Position numbers and translations under genes: made by a program. 64,000 nt of DNA from Paenibacillus oleatilyticus (lineage in GTDB: Bacteria > Bacillota > Bacilli > Paenibacillales > NBRC-103111). Under the pieces are notes generated by a model. It was not told the origin of the DNA. It saw only the letters and a program-made list of their open reading frames with translations, and made no database searches. The DNA lies in contig NZ_JAHNZO010000016.1 of NCBI RefSeq assembly GCF_018998565.1, positions 108,308 to 172,307 on the forward strand, read 5' to 3'. Below, one piece after another: positions 8,590 to 17,276 of the stretch (the stretch's first letter is position 1; every line of letters begins with the position of its first letter).

Positions 8590-9734
8590 TGCACATGAAA
8601 ATCAGCATCTACACCAAGCTCTTTATCGTCCTGCTGATCGCAGGAATGGGGGTATATTTCTACGTCCAGCAGCAAACAAGCGATCGTAAAATCACTTCGG
8701 TCTATATCGTTCCGAGCGGCAGCGGCATCGATCGGATCAACCTGTCGAATCCGCGTGTCGATATCGCCTTTATCGCTTTTGCGAAAATCGATAAAAACCG
8801 GCTTTATTTCCATACGGACCCTGCCGCCGATGCCGAAATCAAAGACAACATCAAGACGCTCCGGGCGAATAACCGCCAAACGAATCTTGTGCTGGGCGTA
8901 GGCGGCTATGGGGCCGACGGCTTCTCGGACGCAAGTCTGGCGGAGAACCGCGGGCAATTTACGGACAATATTGTCGCTATGGTGAAAGAACTGGACTTGG
9001 ACGGCATCGACATCGACTGGGAGTACCCGGCTTCCAATGCATGGAATACCCAAAAATCCCGGCCCGAGGATACGCAAAACTTCACTTCTCTCATGAAGGA
9101 GCTTCGGGAGAAGCTGAACCGGCTGCCGCATAAGAAACAAAAAAAATATTTGCTGACCTTCGCTTCGGGGACCCAGGACTGGTATTTCCGGAACGTCGAA
9201 GTCAAGAAGGTCGAGAAATATGTCGATTTCATCAATGTGATGAGCTATGACCTAACTGGACGCTGGTCGCAAACAACGGGCTATAACTCCAATCTGTACG
9301 CCGATGCGGGGAGCAAAACGGTGCATAGCGTCGATGCCGTCATCTCGATGTATCTGGAGCATGGGATCGACCCGCAGAAGCTGCTGATGGGCATTCCGGC
9401 TTATTCCTACGGCTGGGAAGAGGTCAAGAGCGAAGGCGACGGATTATTTGCGGAGGGCAAGCCGATCGACATCGACAAGGTGGACCTGAGCTATAAAACG
9501 ATTGAAGCAAAGTACATCGGCAAAAACGGCTTCAAGCGTTACTACGACGATCACGCCAAGGCCGCTTACCTGTACGACGGCAAGACGTTCATTTCGTACG
9601 AGGACAAGGAAGCTTTGAAGGCCAAGATTGCTTACATTCAGCAAAAGGATTTGGCCGGAGCGATGGTATGGGAATATTCCCAGGATGCGGAGCGCGGATT
9701 GGTCAAGTTTCTTTCGGAGCAGCTGCAAATGTAG
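8589..9734 (+). CDS. Membrane-anchored glycoside hydrolase family 18 protein
   Basis: A 381-residue protein with an uncleaved or cleaved N-terminal helix (about 7-27) and a GH18 barrel. The catalytic signature DGIDIDWE is intact at 138-145 (Asp138, Asp141, Asp143, Glu145), so it should hydrolyse beta-linked N-acetylglucosamine chains. MSYDLTG (about 219) and the C-terminal MVWEYSQD motif also fit GH18. The start overlaps the stop of the acyltransferase; the in-frame ATG two codons later is an alternative. Pairing a GH18 enzyme rather than a polysaccharide deacetylase with a PNAG-type synthase suggests chain-length control or release of the polymer. It acts outside the cell membrane. Confidence 0.88.
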   Translation: MHMKISIYTKLFIVLLIAGMGVYFYVQQQTSDRKITSVYIVPSGSGIDRINLSNPRVDIAFIAFAKIDKNRLYFHTDPAADAEIKDNIKTLRANNRQTNLVLGVGGYGADGFSDASLAENRGQFTDNIVAMVKELDLDGIDIDWEYPASNAWNTQKSRPEDTQNFTSLMKELREKLNRLPHKKQKKYLLTFASGTQDWYFRNVEVKKVEKYVDFINVMSYDLTGRWSQTTGYNSNLYADAGSKTVHSVDAVISMYLEHGIDPQKLLMGIPAYSYGWEEVKSEGDGLFAEGKPIDIDKVDLSYKTIEAKYIGKNGFKRYYDDHAKAAYLYDGKTFISYEDKEALKAKIAYIQQKDLAGAMVWEYSQDAERGLVKFLSEQLQM

Positions 9735-9754
9735 AGGAGATCGGCAAGCGGAGC

Positions 9755-9960
9755 TTGTTGAGAAAGTAGTCTAAGCAAAAATAGAGAAACATACGGAGGT
9801 GGGGCATCCACTGGTGAAGCGATAGCGGTCGCCTTTGTCTTCGGGAAATGTCCGCTAGTAAGCGGCTTCCAATCAAATTTCCCGAAGACAAGAGTGGTCG
9901 GAAGTGGACACCCCACCCCTTCGTTACCTCTATAATCTCGTTTGACCACTTTCTCAACAC
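9755..9960. repeat. Structured palindromic element, copy A
   Basis: A 206-bp element filling the space between two convergent genes. Its ends are 17-bp inverted repeats with two mismatches (TTGTTGAGAAAGTAGTC at 9755 and GACCACTTTCTCAACAC ending at 9960). Inside, GGTGGGG...CCCCACC arms, a perfect 14-bp pair TGTCTTCGGGAAAT (9836-9849) and ATTTCCCGAAGACA (9877-9890), and a small CCGCT/AGCGG hairpin are nested. Related copies occur at 28620 and 61147 (the latter inverted). It encodes no protein I can support. It could be a MITE, a structured RNA or a transcription stop region. Confidence 0.85.
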
Positions 9961-9970
9961 TCTGACCGAT

Positions 9971-10633
9971 TTATTCGGAGTAATCTTTTTGAAAAAACAG
10001 CAAAAGCAAATAAACCCAGAAAAAGAAAATGCAAAACATGATTAGAGAGTATACGTTGCTATACCCGTACACTGCGGTAAGTACACCGCTGGGTAAAAGC
10101 ACGCCGATCCCGATTAAACTGCCGAGAATGCTTCGATTGACCTCAGTCCATTGTTCCTCCCGCAGCTTATGGTAAGAGATGAAGGTAAAGCCCCAATTTT
10201 TCTTCTTCACCATCCGTGCAATACCAAGTGCGGTTAGGAACGTAACTAGTTGGAGCATGAACGTTTGGATCGTAGTCATATCGCTGTAATCATTCATTAC
10301 GTAACCAAATCCATAGGTAATAACTATCGCAAGCAGGCCTTGGAGTAGCAGATACAGCCCGTAAGCGAAAAATAGCATAATCGACGCGTAAAACCAACGA
10401 ATTCGGTAAACAAATTTCAAAAATATGTACATGGCTATCAATTGAAACAATACATCCACCGTTGCAAGCAATAAAACCTTCCGTGTCAATAAAGACCAGG
10501 CGGCAAGACCAATGCCTAAACCGGCAACAGCCCAAAGATGATACGATTCCCTATATCGGAACAGGACGAATATCAATACAAATATAGCAACCGTCTCTAA
10601 TGTGGAAAGCGCTATGGAAATGGCAAATTCCAT
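9971..10633 (-). CDS. Integral membrane protein resembling a sensor-kinase membrane domain
   Basis: A 220-residue protein made almost entirely of hydrophobic helices, about six or seven, with one polar stretch (KKKNWGFTFISYHKLREEQWTEVN split around 142-166). It starts MEFAISIALSTLETVAIFVL and looks like the N-terminal membrane part of AgrC/GHKL-type histidine kinases, but no kinase domain follows and no kinase gene is adjacent. The ATG at 10633 follows GGGGAGGAG. Function unknown. Alternatives are a small permease or an immunity-type membrane protein. It stops 11 bases from repeat copy A. Confidence 0.65.
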   Translation of the reverse strand: MEFAISIALSTLETVAIFVLIFVLFRYRESYHLWAVAGLGIGLAAWSLLTRKVLLLATVDVLFQLIAMYIFLKFVYRIRWFYASIMLFFAYGLYLLLQGLLAIVITYGFGYVMNDYSDMTTIQTFMLQLVTFLTALGIARMVKKKNWGFTFISYHKLREEQWTEVNRSILGSLIGIGVLLPSGVLTAVYGYSNVYSLIMFCIFFFWVYLLLLFFQKDYSE

Positions 10634-10765
10634 GTACTCTCCTCCCCGCTATCCTTTATGTCTTTGATCTTCGTGTGCAAAATAGCTGCAGATCACTCCT
10701 CTCCTTCCGACGGAGGTCGGGATTTGCGAGGGCCCGCTGGCACCATTCCAACCTCTCTCCATTCT

Positions 10766-11560
10766 TTAAGACGGATTTCCGCTCCAAATGTTACGCAGAA
10801 TTTGCAAATCTTCGAGCGCCGCTTCATATAATGCTTCCCGGTCTTCATTCACGCGGACTCCCTCGGTGAATTCCAGCGTAAACGAGCCGCAGAAACCCAT
10901 GCTTCTCATCAAGGCCAGCCTGTCTTTAACAAGCTCCCGCCGTCGGCTTAACCGGATGAACCGGTTGTCCCCGTCACGAAGCTGCACATGTGCATGAGTA
11001 ATCGCGGACCCCAGCTTTTTGAACCAATCTTCGAGTTCTCCCAAGCAGTAGAACGGATGCACGATTGCCTCGAACGGCCCGTCCCCTAACCGGCGCAGCA
11101 TTTCCGCGGCGGCATCGGGATGCTCTGCGACCGTCCCCGGGTGACACTCGCACAATATTCGGCAGTCTGACGGCAGCAGCTCCGCCCAGCGCTTGACGTT
11201 GGCGATGTAAACCGGAAGCTGGGCCGGATCGGCACCGAGATTGAATTTCACCGCGGGCGCGCGCAGCCGTTTCACCAGAGCCGCAGCCGCCTCACGCTTC
11301 CTCTCCGCCTCATCGCCATCTTCGAATCCGATATACGAATTGACGATCGCTACGTGACCTGAAGCCTCCAGCGCCGCCTGCTCCCGTTCGTCTGCTAGAA
11401 GCGCATGATTTTCCCACAGCTCCATGCCGTCGAAGCCGTCCCCGCGAAACCGTTCCTGCCAATCGCTAACCGCATAGGACGGCATGCGCTCCGCCGCCCA
11501 TCGGTTCCGTTCCAGCAAAACCGTGCCGATATACAGCTTGTTCTCGTAAGACTGTGCCAT
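10766..11560 (-). CDS. Sugar phosphate isomerase/epimerase-like TIM-barrel protein
   Basis: A 264-residue protein of the xylose isomerase-like/AP endonuclease 2 superfamily. Metal-ligand positions are visible in CECHPGT (about 137-143), IVHPFYC, HAHVQLRDGD and the final FTLEFTEG glutamate. These enzymes isomerise or epimerise ketoses and sugar acids in the cytoplasm; substrate is not readable. The ATG at 11560 follows GGGAGGGACTGCTTGG, a usable but slightly distant ribosome site. It lies downstream of a lactonase-like amidohydrolase and a Gfo/Idh/MocA dehydrogenase on the same strand, but a terminator separates it from them, so it may be a neighbour in function rather than in transcript. Confidence 0.8.
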   Translation of the reverse strand: MAQSYENKLYIGTVLLERNRWAAERMPSYAVSDWQERFRGDGFDGMELWENHALLADEREQAALEASGHVAIVNSYIGFEDGDEAERKREAAAALVKRLRAPAVKFNLGADPAQLPVYIANVKRWAELLPSDCRILCECHPGTVAEHPDAAAEMLRRLGDGPFEAIVHPFYCLGELEDWFKKLGSAITHAHVQLRDGDNRFIRLSRRRELVKDRLALMRSMGFCGSFTLEFTEGVRVNEDREALYEAALEDLQILRNIWSGNPS

Positions 11561-11668
11561 CCAAGCAGTCCCTCCCGCATCAAAATATCTTCAAGGAAGC
11601 ATAGCCCACTCCGAAGCTTTCGTCAAGAACGCTATCCCCCGCTGCCGGGGAAATAGCCAACCGTTTGC

Positions 11669-11704
11669 AAAAAAAGAGACCGCGCCATAGGACGCGTGTC
11701 TCTT
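11669..11704 (-). terminator. Terminator of the amidohydrolase transcript
   Basis: Minus strand: AGAGACACGCGTCC, loop TAT, GGCGCGGTCTCT, then a run of seven T. It starts about 20 bases past the amidohydrolase stop. Confidence 0.85.
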
Positions 11705-11723
11705 CTATACTATACCTGCGTTT

Positions 11724-12581
11724 TTACGATTCGCTTAATAACAAATGCTCCAGCTTATAGAATCGAAGGGCATTCCCGCCAAAGACGGCTTCCCGCTCCC
11801 ATTCCCCGAACCCGTCGGGAAGTGCGCTGTCCAGCAGCTCCACAACCTGATCGTAGCCTGCCGCCAGCAGGCAGACGGGCCAATCGCTGCCGAACATGAC
11901 CCGGTCCGTGCCAAAAACGGACACCACATGCTGCACATACCGGACAATCTGCTCCGGCTTCCAATTCCGGTGGTCGGCCTCCGTGACCATTCCCGACAGT
12001 TTGCAGTACAGCCGCGGGTTGGACGCTGCAGCCTCCGCCAATTGAGCGCTCCAAGGCTCCCATTCGCCTGCGGCGATTTGCGGCTTCGCGATATGGTCGA
12101 TCACCGCCCGCAGGTTCGGCGTCTGTTCCAGCAGCTTGAGCACCGCCGGCAGTTGGTGCGATTTCAGCAGCAGTTCCACCGGAAAGTCTTCCTCGGCAAA
12201 AAACTGCATTGCCTCGACGATGTGCGGCCGGAGCATGTCTTCCGCCCGCTCCATCTCTTGAATCATGGTCCGAAAGCCGACGAACGCCGGATTCCGCTTC
12301 AAATTCCGGTACTGCTCCCGGTAATCCGGGCGCTCCAGATCGATCCATCCGACAACCCCTGCAATGCGTTCGGATCGCCCAGCCAGCTCCAGCATATAGT
12401 CCGTGTCCGACAGCGTAGGCGCCGCTTGAACGACAATTGTCCGGTCGATCCGGTTCGCTGCCAGATGAGCCTCCAAATCACGCGGCTCGTAATCCCGGTA
12501 TAACACGCCCATCTCCGGCGTAATCCAGCCATAATCTCCTCGTTCCAGCTTCCAGTAATGCTGATGCGCATCGATTCTCAC
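11724..12581 (-). CDS. Amidohydrolase 2 family protein, L-fuconolactonase-like
   Basis: A 285-residue metal-dependent hydrolase. The N-terminal RIDAHQHYWK carries the HxH motif, a central VIDHIAKP supplies another histidine, and VMFGSDWPV near the C-terminus contains the conserved aspartate. This set is typical of the COG3618 group, which opens sugar 1,5-lactones such as L-fuconolactone. The start at 12581 follows GGGGGAACTAAGGTGAG. It is 63 bases downstream of a Gfo/Idh/MocA dehydrogenase, whose relatives produce sugar lactones, so the two probably catalyse successive steps of oxidative sugar breakdown. The actual sugar is unknown. Confidence 0.85.
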   Translation of the reverse strand: MRIDAHQHYWKLERGDYGWITPEMGVLYRDYEPRDLEAHLAANRIDRTIVVQAAPTLSDTDYMLELAGRSERIAGVVGWIDLERPDYREQYRNLKRNPAFVGFRTMIQEMERAEDMLRPHIVEAMQFFAEEDFPVELLLKSHQLPAVLKLLEQTPNLRAVIDHIAKPQIAAGEWEPWSAQLAEAAASNPRLYCKLSGMVTEADHRNWKPEQIVRYVQHVVSVFGTDRVMFGSDWPVCLLAAGYDQVVELLDSALPDGFGEWEREAVFGGNALRFYKLEHLLLSES

Positions 12582-12644
12582 CTTAGTTCCCCCTTATGCA
12601 TGCCGTCATCTTCTGAAGAGAAAATGCTCATTTTCGTTCCTATT

Positions 12645-13610
12645 TTATATGTCGTGCAGCTGAATATCCAGAGCCCGGCCTTCGCGGCTCGATTCGGCCG
12701 CATAATACACCAGCCCTTGTGTCCGAAGGTAATCGCGCCCGCTTGATTCGCTTTCCCGGCCTTCGCGCAGCGCATCCAGGAACTCGGTGAGCGTATCCGT
12801 TGCCACAATGTCGCTGTAATCGTCGAAGCGAGTGACGACGCCGTCCTTGAACACAAGCAGCTCCTTATTTTTCACCTCGATGACGCCCGTCGTCCCTTCG
12901 ATTCGCCAATTCCCGCCCCATTCGGTTGGTTCGCCCCGGGACGTAATCGAGCCGGTATAGCTTACCGCGATCCCTTCCTCCATCTCCAGAAACGCATACA
13001 GGTTGATGTTCGCCGGCTCCTCGCTCCAGCTGCCGACCGGATTGAAATTACGAGCAAAAATCCGGACGCCCTCCTTCCCGGTCAAATAGCGCATCAGATC
13101 AAAATGGTGTACCGCGATATCGTCCAGTAGACTGACGGTATAATTTCGCTGCGTATGGTGGTAGCGGTAAAACTGAACGTCGATGGTCGACACCGCGCCG
13201 ATCGTTCCGGCGTCGAGCAACGCTTTCAGCTTCCGCATGTACGGGAAGCGGCGGTAGTTTTCCGCGATCATGAACGGAATCCGCTCTCTCACGGACCGTT
13301 CCACGATCTGAAGCGATTCGCTGTAATCAAAAGCGATGGGCTTCTCGCACAGTACCGGCAGCCCGAGATCGAACACCCGGTTGTTGATGGCGGTATGCAC
13401 ATGGGGCGGCGTTACATTGACGAAAATATCCGGCTTCTCCGCTGCAAGCGCTTCCTCCAGCGAAGTATAAAAAGGCGTATCGTCCGCACCTAGCTTCTCC
13501 TTCATCGCAGGATTGGGCTCGACGACCGCCACTTCCATCCCCTCGTGCTGCCTTAGCTTTTTGTACATGCCGAACCCGGCGACTCCCAAACCCGCCAACA
13601 GCGCTTTCAT
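12645..13610 (-). CDS. Gfo/Idh/MocA family oxidoreductase
   Basis: A 321-residue NAD(P)-dependent dehydrogenase. The N-terminal Rossmann fold has GLGVAGFG (about 7-14), the family CEKPIA motif is present near residue 95, and the C-terminal half is the expected alpha/beta substrate domain. The ATG at 13610 is preferred because GGAGG lies 11 bases upstream; the ATG at 13670 has none. Family members oxidise or reduce cyclic sugars, inositols or their amino forms. Its place just upstream of a lactonase-like enzyme supports a sugar dehydrogenase role. Confidence 0.88.
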   Translation of the reverse strand: MKALLAGLGVAGFGMYKKLRQHEGMEVAVVEPNPAMKEKLGADDTPFYTSLEEALAAEKPDIFVNVTPPHVHTAINNRVFDLGLPVLCEKPIAFDYSESLQIVERSVRERIPFMIAENYRRFPYMRKLKALLDAGTIGAVSTIDVQFYRYHHTQRNYTVSLLDDIAVHHFDLMRYLTGKEGVRIFARNFNPVGSWSEEPANINLYAFLEMEEGIAVSYTGSITSRGEPTEWGGNWRIEGTTGVIEVKNKELLVFKDGVVTRFDDYSDIVATDTLTEFLDALREGRESESSGRDYLRTQGLVYYAAESSREGRALDIQLHDI

Positions 13611-13829
13611 AGGCTGACGAACCTCCGCTTCTGAGATTATTCGCGAAACATCCGCTAAATTGATTCCCATTCTAACGCAACGTTTTTTAAATGTATAGAT
13701 CAAGATCCGACAAAAATCCGCGTAATAATGAACAAGGGGTTGACCGGCTTTCCTGTTCCCTTGCAGATGCTGTATACTCAAGTTGGAACGACAAACGCGG
13801 CAGTATAAACGAAATGGAGAGAAGATCAG

Positions 13830-14597
13830 GTGCAACTATTCCTTATCGAGCCTGCGGCTTATACCGCTTTTAGCGACGAGGCGGCACTCATTGAGCAATG
13901 CAAAGAATGGAATTTGCTTTCGGAGAAGGCGTCCAAAGCCAAAACCTTTTTTTACAAGAGAAACGGGCAAATACTGGCCTGCCGGTTGATCGGCTATGTT
14001 GATAAAATGACGGCTGTCATCGAATTGGAAGACAAGCGGCTGCACTGCATCCACCCGTCCTACCTGAAGGAGATGCAGGCTTCAACTTACGGGCAAAAGT
14101 CTGCCGTCGGTGCAGAGGATGCGGCGGAACCGGAGAGCACCGTTCCAGCGGCTGCGGCAACCGAAACATCATTAGAGCCTCCTGCGAAGGAAACCCCGGA
14201 GCTTGAAGCCCCCGAGGCCAAGAAGCCTCAGGCCGAAGAGCCAGAGAGCGCTGAACAGCCGACAAAGGGGAAGGCCAAGAAAGCGAAAACGCCGAAGCTG
14301 CAGCTTCCGGAAGAAAAAGTTAAAATGACCGCCACGGTAAAACAATTTACAACCGTACCGAACAATTTCTCCGACAGTGACGATGAAGTAATTATTTACG
14401 AGGCGGTTTCCATCGCCGAGCCGGCGACCGAAATCGGTGAAGCCTGGTCCAGCAACAGCGCCACGATGAAGAAGCTGGAACTTGAAATCGGCGACACGAT
14501 TACCTTTGAGGCAAAGATCATCGCCAAGAAGCTTACGCGGCATCCCGTACCGTACAAAATCAACAATCCGTCCAAAATTCAAAAACAAGAATCGTGA
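13830..14597 (+). CDS. Uncharacterised two-domain protein with Ala/Pro/Glu linker
   Basis: A 255-residue protein. Residues 1-85 form a compact domain (MQLFLIEPAAYTAFSD onwards, with KTFFYKRNGQILACRLIGYV), residues 90-155 are a low-complexity Ala/Pro/Glu/Lys linker, and residues 160-250 form a second domain with beta-rich pattern (KMTATVKQFTTVPNNFSD, then LEIGDTITFEAKIIAKKL). The second domain could be an OB-like fold, which is inference. No signal peptide or membrane helix. GTG at 13830 follows GGAGAGAAG. A hairpin ends the gene. Function unknown. Confidence 0.75.
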   Translation: MQLFLIEPAAYTAFSDEAALIEQCKEWNLLSEKASKAKTFFYKRNGQILACRLIGYVDKMTAVIELEDKRLHCIHPSYLKEMQASTYGQKSAVGAEDAAEPESTVPAAAATETSLEPPAKETPELEAPEAKKPQAEEPESAEQPTKGKAKKAKTPKLQLPEEKVKMTATVKQFTTVPNNFSDSDDEVIIYEAVSIAEPATEIGEAWSSNSATMKKLELEIGDTITFEAKIIAKKLTRHPVPYKINNPSKIQKQES

Positions 14598-14604
14598 CAA
14601 GTCC

Positions 14605-14649
14605 AAATACCCTTCATCTCCGCGTTACGAGCGGATTTGAAGGGTATTT
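14605..14649 (+). terminator. Hairpin after the two-domain gene
   Basis: AAATACCCTTCA (14605-14616) pairs with TGAAGGGTATTT (14638-14649), with a nested CCGC/GCGG stem. A short T stretch follows. Being symmetrical, it may also end the convergent fetB transcript. Confidence 0.75.
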
Positions 14650-14658
14650 TGGCGCATC

Positions 14659-15411
14659 CTAACCGCCCGGCCGCAAGCGGCCGTCGCGGGTAAACCACAG
14701 CTTGTAGCTGATCAGCCCGAGCAGCATTCCCGTAATCGCTGCCGAGGAGGAAAGCACGAACATGATCAAAATCTGATACCGCACCGCTTCGACCGGATTG
14801 GCTCCCGCCACGATCATCCCGGTCATCATGCCCGGAAGCTGAACGAGACCGACCGTCTTCATTCCGTCGATCGTCGGGATCATGCTGGACTTGATCGAGC
14901 GCTTGAGCGACTGCTGAATCGCCTGGCGCAGCGTCGCGCCGAGCGCCAGCAAGGCTTCAATCTCGCCGCGGGAAGATTCCAGCTCCCGCTTCATCTGGTT
15001 CAGCAGCAAGGCCGAGACGATCATCGCGCTGCCGATCGTAATGCCGCTGATCGGAATAATGTACTGCGGCGTCGGCTGAATAATACCGAGACCGAGCAGC
15101 AGCGTCATCGTGATCGCTTCCGTGGCCGTAATCGCGACGGCGATGCGCAGCCGGATGCCGGCGATGCCTTTGGCACGCTGCCCGGCGTTCCATGAAGCGA
15201 CCGCGATCATCACACCGACGATCAGCACTATGAACACGGGATTGTCCGTATGGAAGACGAACTGGAGTACATACCCAACGAGCAGCAGCTGTACCGCAGA
15301 TCGGATGGTGCCGATCGCTATGTCTTTCTCCAAGCCGAGCTTCTGCCAGACGGAGACGAGCATGGTCACGACGACGAACACCAGCGTGCTGATTAACGCC
15401 AGATTGGACAT
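14659..15411 (-). CDS. fetB: ABC transporter permease, FetB/UPF0014 family
   Basis: A 250-residue membrane protein with about seven helices and the family stretch IGTIRSAVQLLLVGYVLQ near residue 30, then ALGATLRQAIQQSLKRSIKSSMIPTID split over the middle and VQLPGMMTGMI. FetAB of E. coli exports iron and protects against oxidative stress; this pair is assigned by that family. The start at 15411 has GGAGGAGG upstream. It overlaps the end of the ATPase gene by 19 bases, so translation of the two is coupled. Substrate in this organism is not proven. Confidence 0.88.
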   Translation of the reverse strand: MSNLALISTLVFVVVTMLVSVWQKLGLEKDIAIGTIRSAVQLLLVGYVLQFVFHTDNPVFIVLIVGVMIAVASWNAGQRAKGIAGIRLRIAVAITATEAITMTLLLGLGIIQPTPQYIIPISGITIGSAMIVSALLLNQMKRELESSRGEIEALLALGATLRQAIQQSLKRSIKSSMIPTIDGMKTVGLVQLPGMMTGMIVAGANPVEAVRYQILIMFVLSSSAAITGMLLGLISYKLWFTRDGRLRPGG

Positions 15412-16175
15412 TCTGCCTCCTCCTTCCCGGAGGGAGGCGCAGCGGATAACGCTGCCGCGAACCGGCGGCCGTGCTCCGTATCCGGAGCATGAAAGAAGTC
15501 CTGCGTCTCCCGGTTCTCCAGCAACGTCCCCTCGGCCATAAACCACACGCGCCGGCTGACGCTGCGCGCCTGTTCCAGATCGTGCGTCACCCACAGCTGC
15601 GCGGTGCCTTCCCGCTCGTTCCATTCCCGCAGCAGCCGCTCGGCTGCCGTCCGGCTGTGCGGGTCCAAGGATGCGGTAACTTCGTCAAGCAGCAGAACGT
15701 CCGGCCGAAGCAGGAGCGAGCGGACCAGGGCGAGCCGCTGCTTTTCGCCACCGGACAGCTCGCCTGCCGGCTTGCTCCAAGCCATCCCGCCGAGGCCGAG
15801 CGCTTCCATGCAGCGGGCGGCGAGCAGACGATCGAACGGGCGGCGGTGCAAGCGGCTGACCGTGCTGAGATTGTCTTCGACCGTTCCCGGCAGCATGACG
15901 GCCTGCTGAGCGACGTAAGCCACTTTCGTTCGCCACTCCTGCGGCTTCCATGCGGAAGTAGGCTTGCCGCCCAGCCGCAGCTCTCCTTCATCTGCGGCGT
16001 CCAGCCATGCGAGGATGCGCAGCAGCGTGCTTTTGCCCTGCCCGGAAGCGCCGAGCAGCGCGACCACGCCGCCTTCCTCCAGCTCGGCCGTTATGCCGCT
16101 GAATAACGCAGCGCTTCCTTCACCGCCCTGCTGCCGGTATTTCGCAAGCTTTTCCATCGATAATACCGATGCCAA
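15393..16175 (-). CDS. fetA: ABC transporter ATP-binding protein, FetA-like
   Basis: A 260-residue ATPase with Walker A GASGQGKST (about 41-49), Q-loop VAYVAQQ, signature LSGGEKQR, Walker B VLLLDEVTASLD and switch VTHD. All catalytic residues are intact. It energises the overlapping FetB permease, probably for metal (iron) export. The TTG at 16175 is preferred, as AAGGGGGC lies eight bases upstream; the later ATG at 16157 has no ribosome site. The CDF metal-efflux gene lies just upstream in the same direction with a gap of 27 bases, suggesting a metal-export operon. Confidence 0.88.
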   Translation of the reverse strand: MASVLSMEKLAKYRQQGGEGSAALFSGITAELEEGGVVALLGASGQGKSTLLRILAWLDAADEGELRLGGKPTSAWKPQEWRTKVAYVAQQAVMLPGTVEDNLSTVSRLHRRPFDRLLAARCMEALGLGGMAWSKPAGELSGGEKQRLALVRSLLLRPDVLLLDEVTASLDPHSRTAAERLLREWNEREGTAQLWVTHDLEQARSVSRRVWFMAEGTLLENRETQDFFHAPDTEHGRRFAAALSAAPPSGKEEAECPIWR

Positions 16176-16202
16176 TCGCGAGCGCCCCCTTTTGAAAAAA
16201 GC

Positions 16203-17093
16203 TTATTCGTACCATGGATTCAAATGGATAAGCACCTCATCGACATCGGCATGCCGCTCCATAATCGCCCGCTTGATTTGCCGGGAAATATCGTGCCCTT
16301 CCTGAACCGTAAGCTCTCCCGGAATGCTGACCCGCAGATCCACCAAAATATAATGCCCGTGCTCTCTTGCCCGAAGCCGGTCGATACGCTTCACCTGCGG
16401 AATTGCTTGGATGAGAGCCGCATATTCGCCCAGCTTCTCCGGCTTCACCGCTTTTTCCATCAGCACGTCGAACGCTTCCTGCCCCATCGAGTAAGCCAGC
16501 TTCAGCACGAGAATCGAAACGATAATCCCGGCGAGCGGGTCGCCGTAGGCCAAGTACGGAATGCTCCAAGCCTCGCCGAGCATCGCAAGCGCGATACCTA
16601 CGACGGCCGCAAGCGACGCGTACACATCGGCCAGATGGTCGTAAGCCGTGGCGATCAGCCCTTTGCTGTTCGTCTGTCTGCCGATGCGGATCGTATACAT
16701 ATACAAGGCCTGCTTCCAGGCCAACGAAACCAGGGCCGCGGACAGCGCCAGTACGCTGGCTTCCGCCGGCTCCTCGAACAGCGCGGCTGCGGCATGATAG
16801 CCGATGAACAAGGCGGCGATCGCCAGCACGATAGCCACGAAAGCGGAGCCGAGCACCTCGGCTTTGCCGTGTCCGTACGGATGGTCCTCGTCCGCGGGAC
16901 GTTTGGAAATCCTCATCGAGCTTAGTGCCGCGGCCGTCGCAATAACGTCGCCGGCATTGTGCACGCCGTCCGCAAGCAGCACCTGGCTGCCGGATAAAAA
17001 GCCGACGGCCAGCTTGAGCAGCGTCAGCACGATATTGCTGATCAGGCTGATCCACACCGCTGCAATGGAAGCATTGTTCCCTTTACCCATCAT
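16203..17093 (-). CDS. Cation diffusion facilitator metal exporter
   Basis: A 296-residue CDF family protein with six transmembrane helices and a cytoplasmic C-terminal domain. The metal-site region in helix 2 is LADGVHNAGD and in helix 5 YDHLADVYASL; DEDHPYGHGKAE is the family loop motif. It would export Zn2+, Mn2+, Fe2+ or Co2+ in exchange for protons. The start at 17093 is followed at once by a second ATG; a weak GGGGG precedes. The fetAB pair directly follows, so the three genes may form one metal-detoxification transcript. The metal cannot be decided from sequence alone. Confidence 0.9.
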   Translation of the reverse strand: MMGKGNNASIAAVWISLISNIVLTLLKLAVGFLSGSQVLLADGVHNAGDVIATAAALSSMRISKRPADEDHPYGHGKAEVLGSAFVAIVLAIAALFIGYHAAAALFEEPAEASVLALSAALVSLAWKQALYMYTIRIGRQTNSKGLIATAYDHLADVYASLAAVVGIALAMLGEAWSIPYLAYGDPLAGIIVSILVLKLAYSMGQEAFDVLMEKAVKPEKLGEYAALIQAIPQVKRIDRLRAREHGHYILVDLRVSIPGELTVQEGHDISRQIKRAIMERHADVDEVLIHLNPWYE

Positions 17094-17129
17094 TTATGAC
17101 CCCCGCCAGAACTTTTTCCCATAGGAAAC

Positions 17130-17160
17130 AAAAAACCCCCGGCCGCCCGGCCAAGGGTTG
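17130..17160 (-). terminator. Terminator of the ferredoxin transcript
   Basis: Minus strand: AACCC-TTGGCC / GGCC-GGGGGTT hairpin followed by six T. It separates the ferredoxin gene from the CDF gene. Confidence 0.8.
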
Positions 17161-17276
17161 GAAAAGCTTTTTTATGACGAAAATCAGTCCTACGCAAAAT
17201 CATAACCATCACCACGCTCAAAAAAATAACATTCGACCATTATAGCACGGAATGCGGAAGGTTGCAAAGTCGCTGC

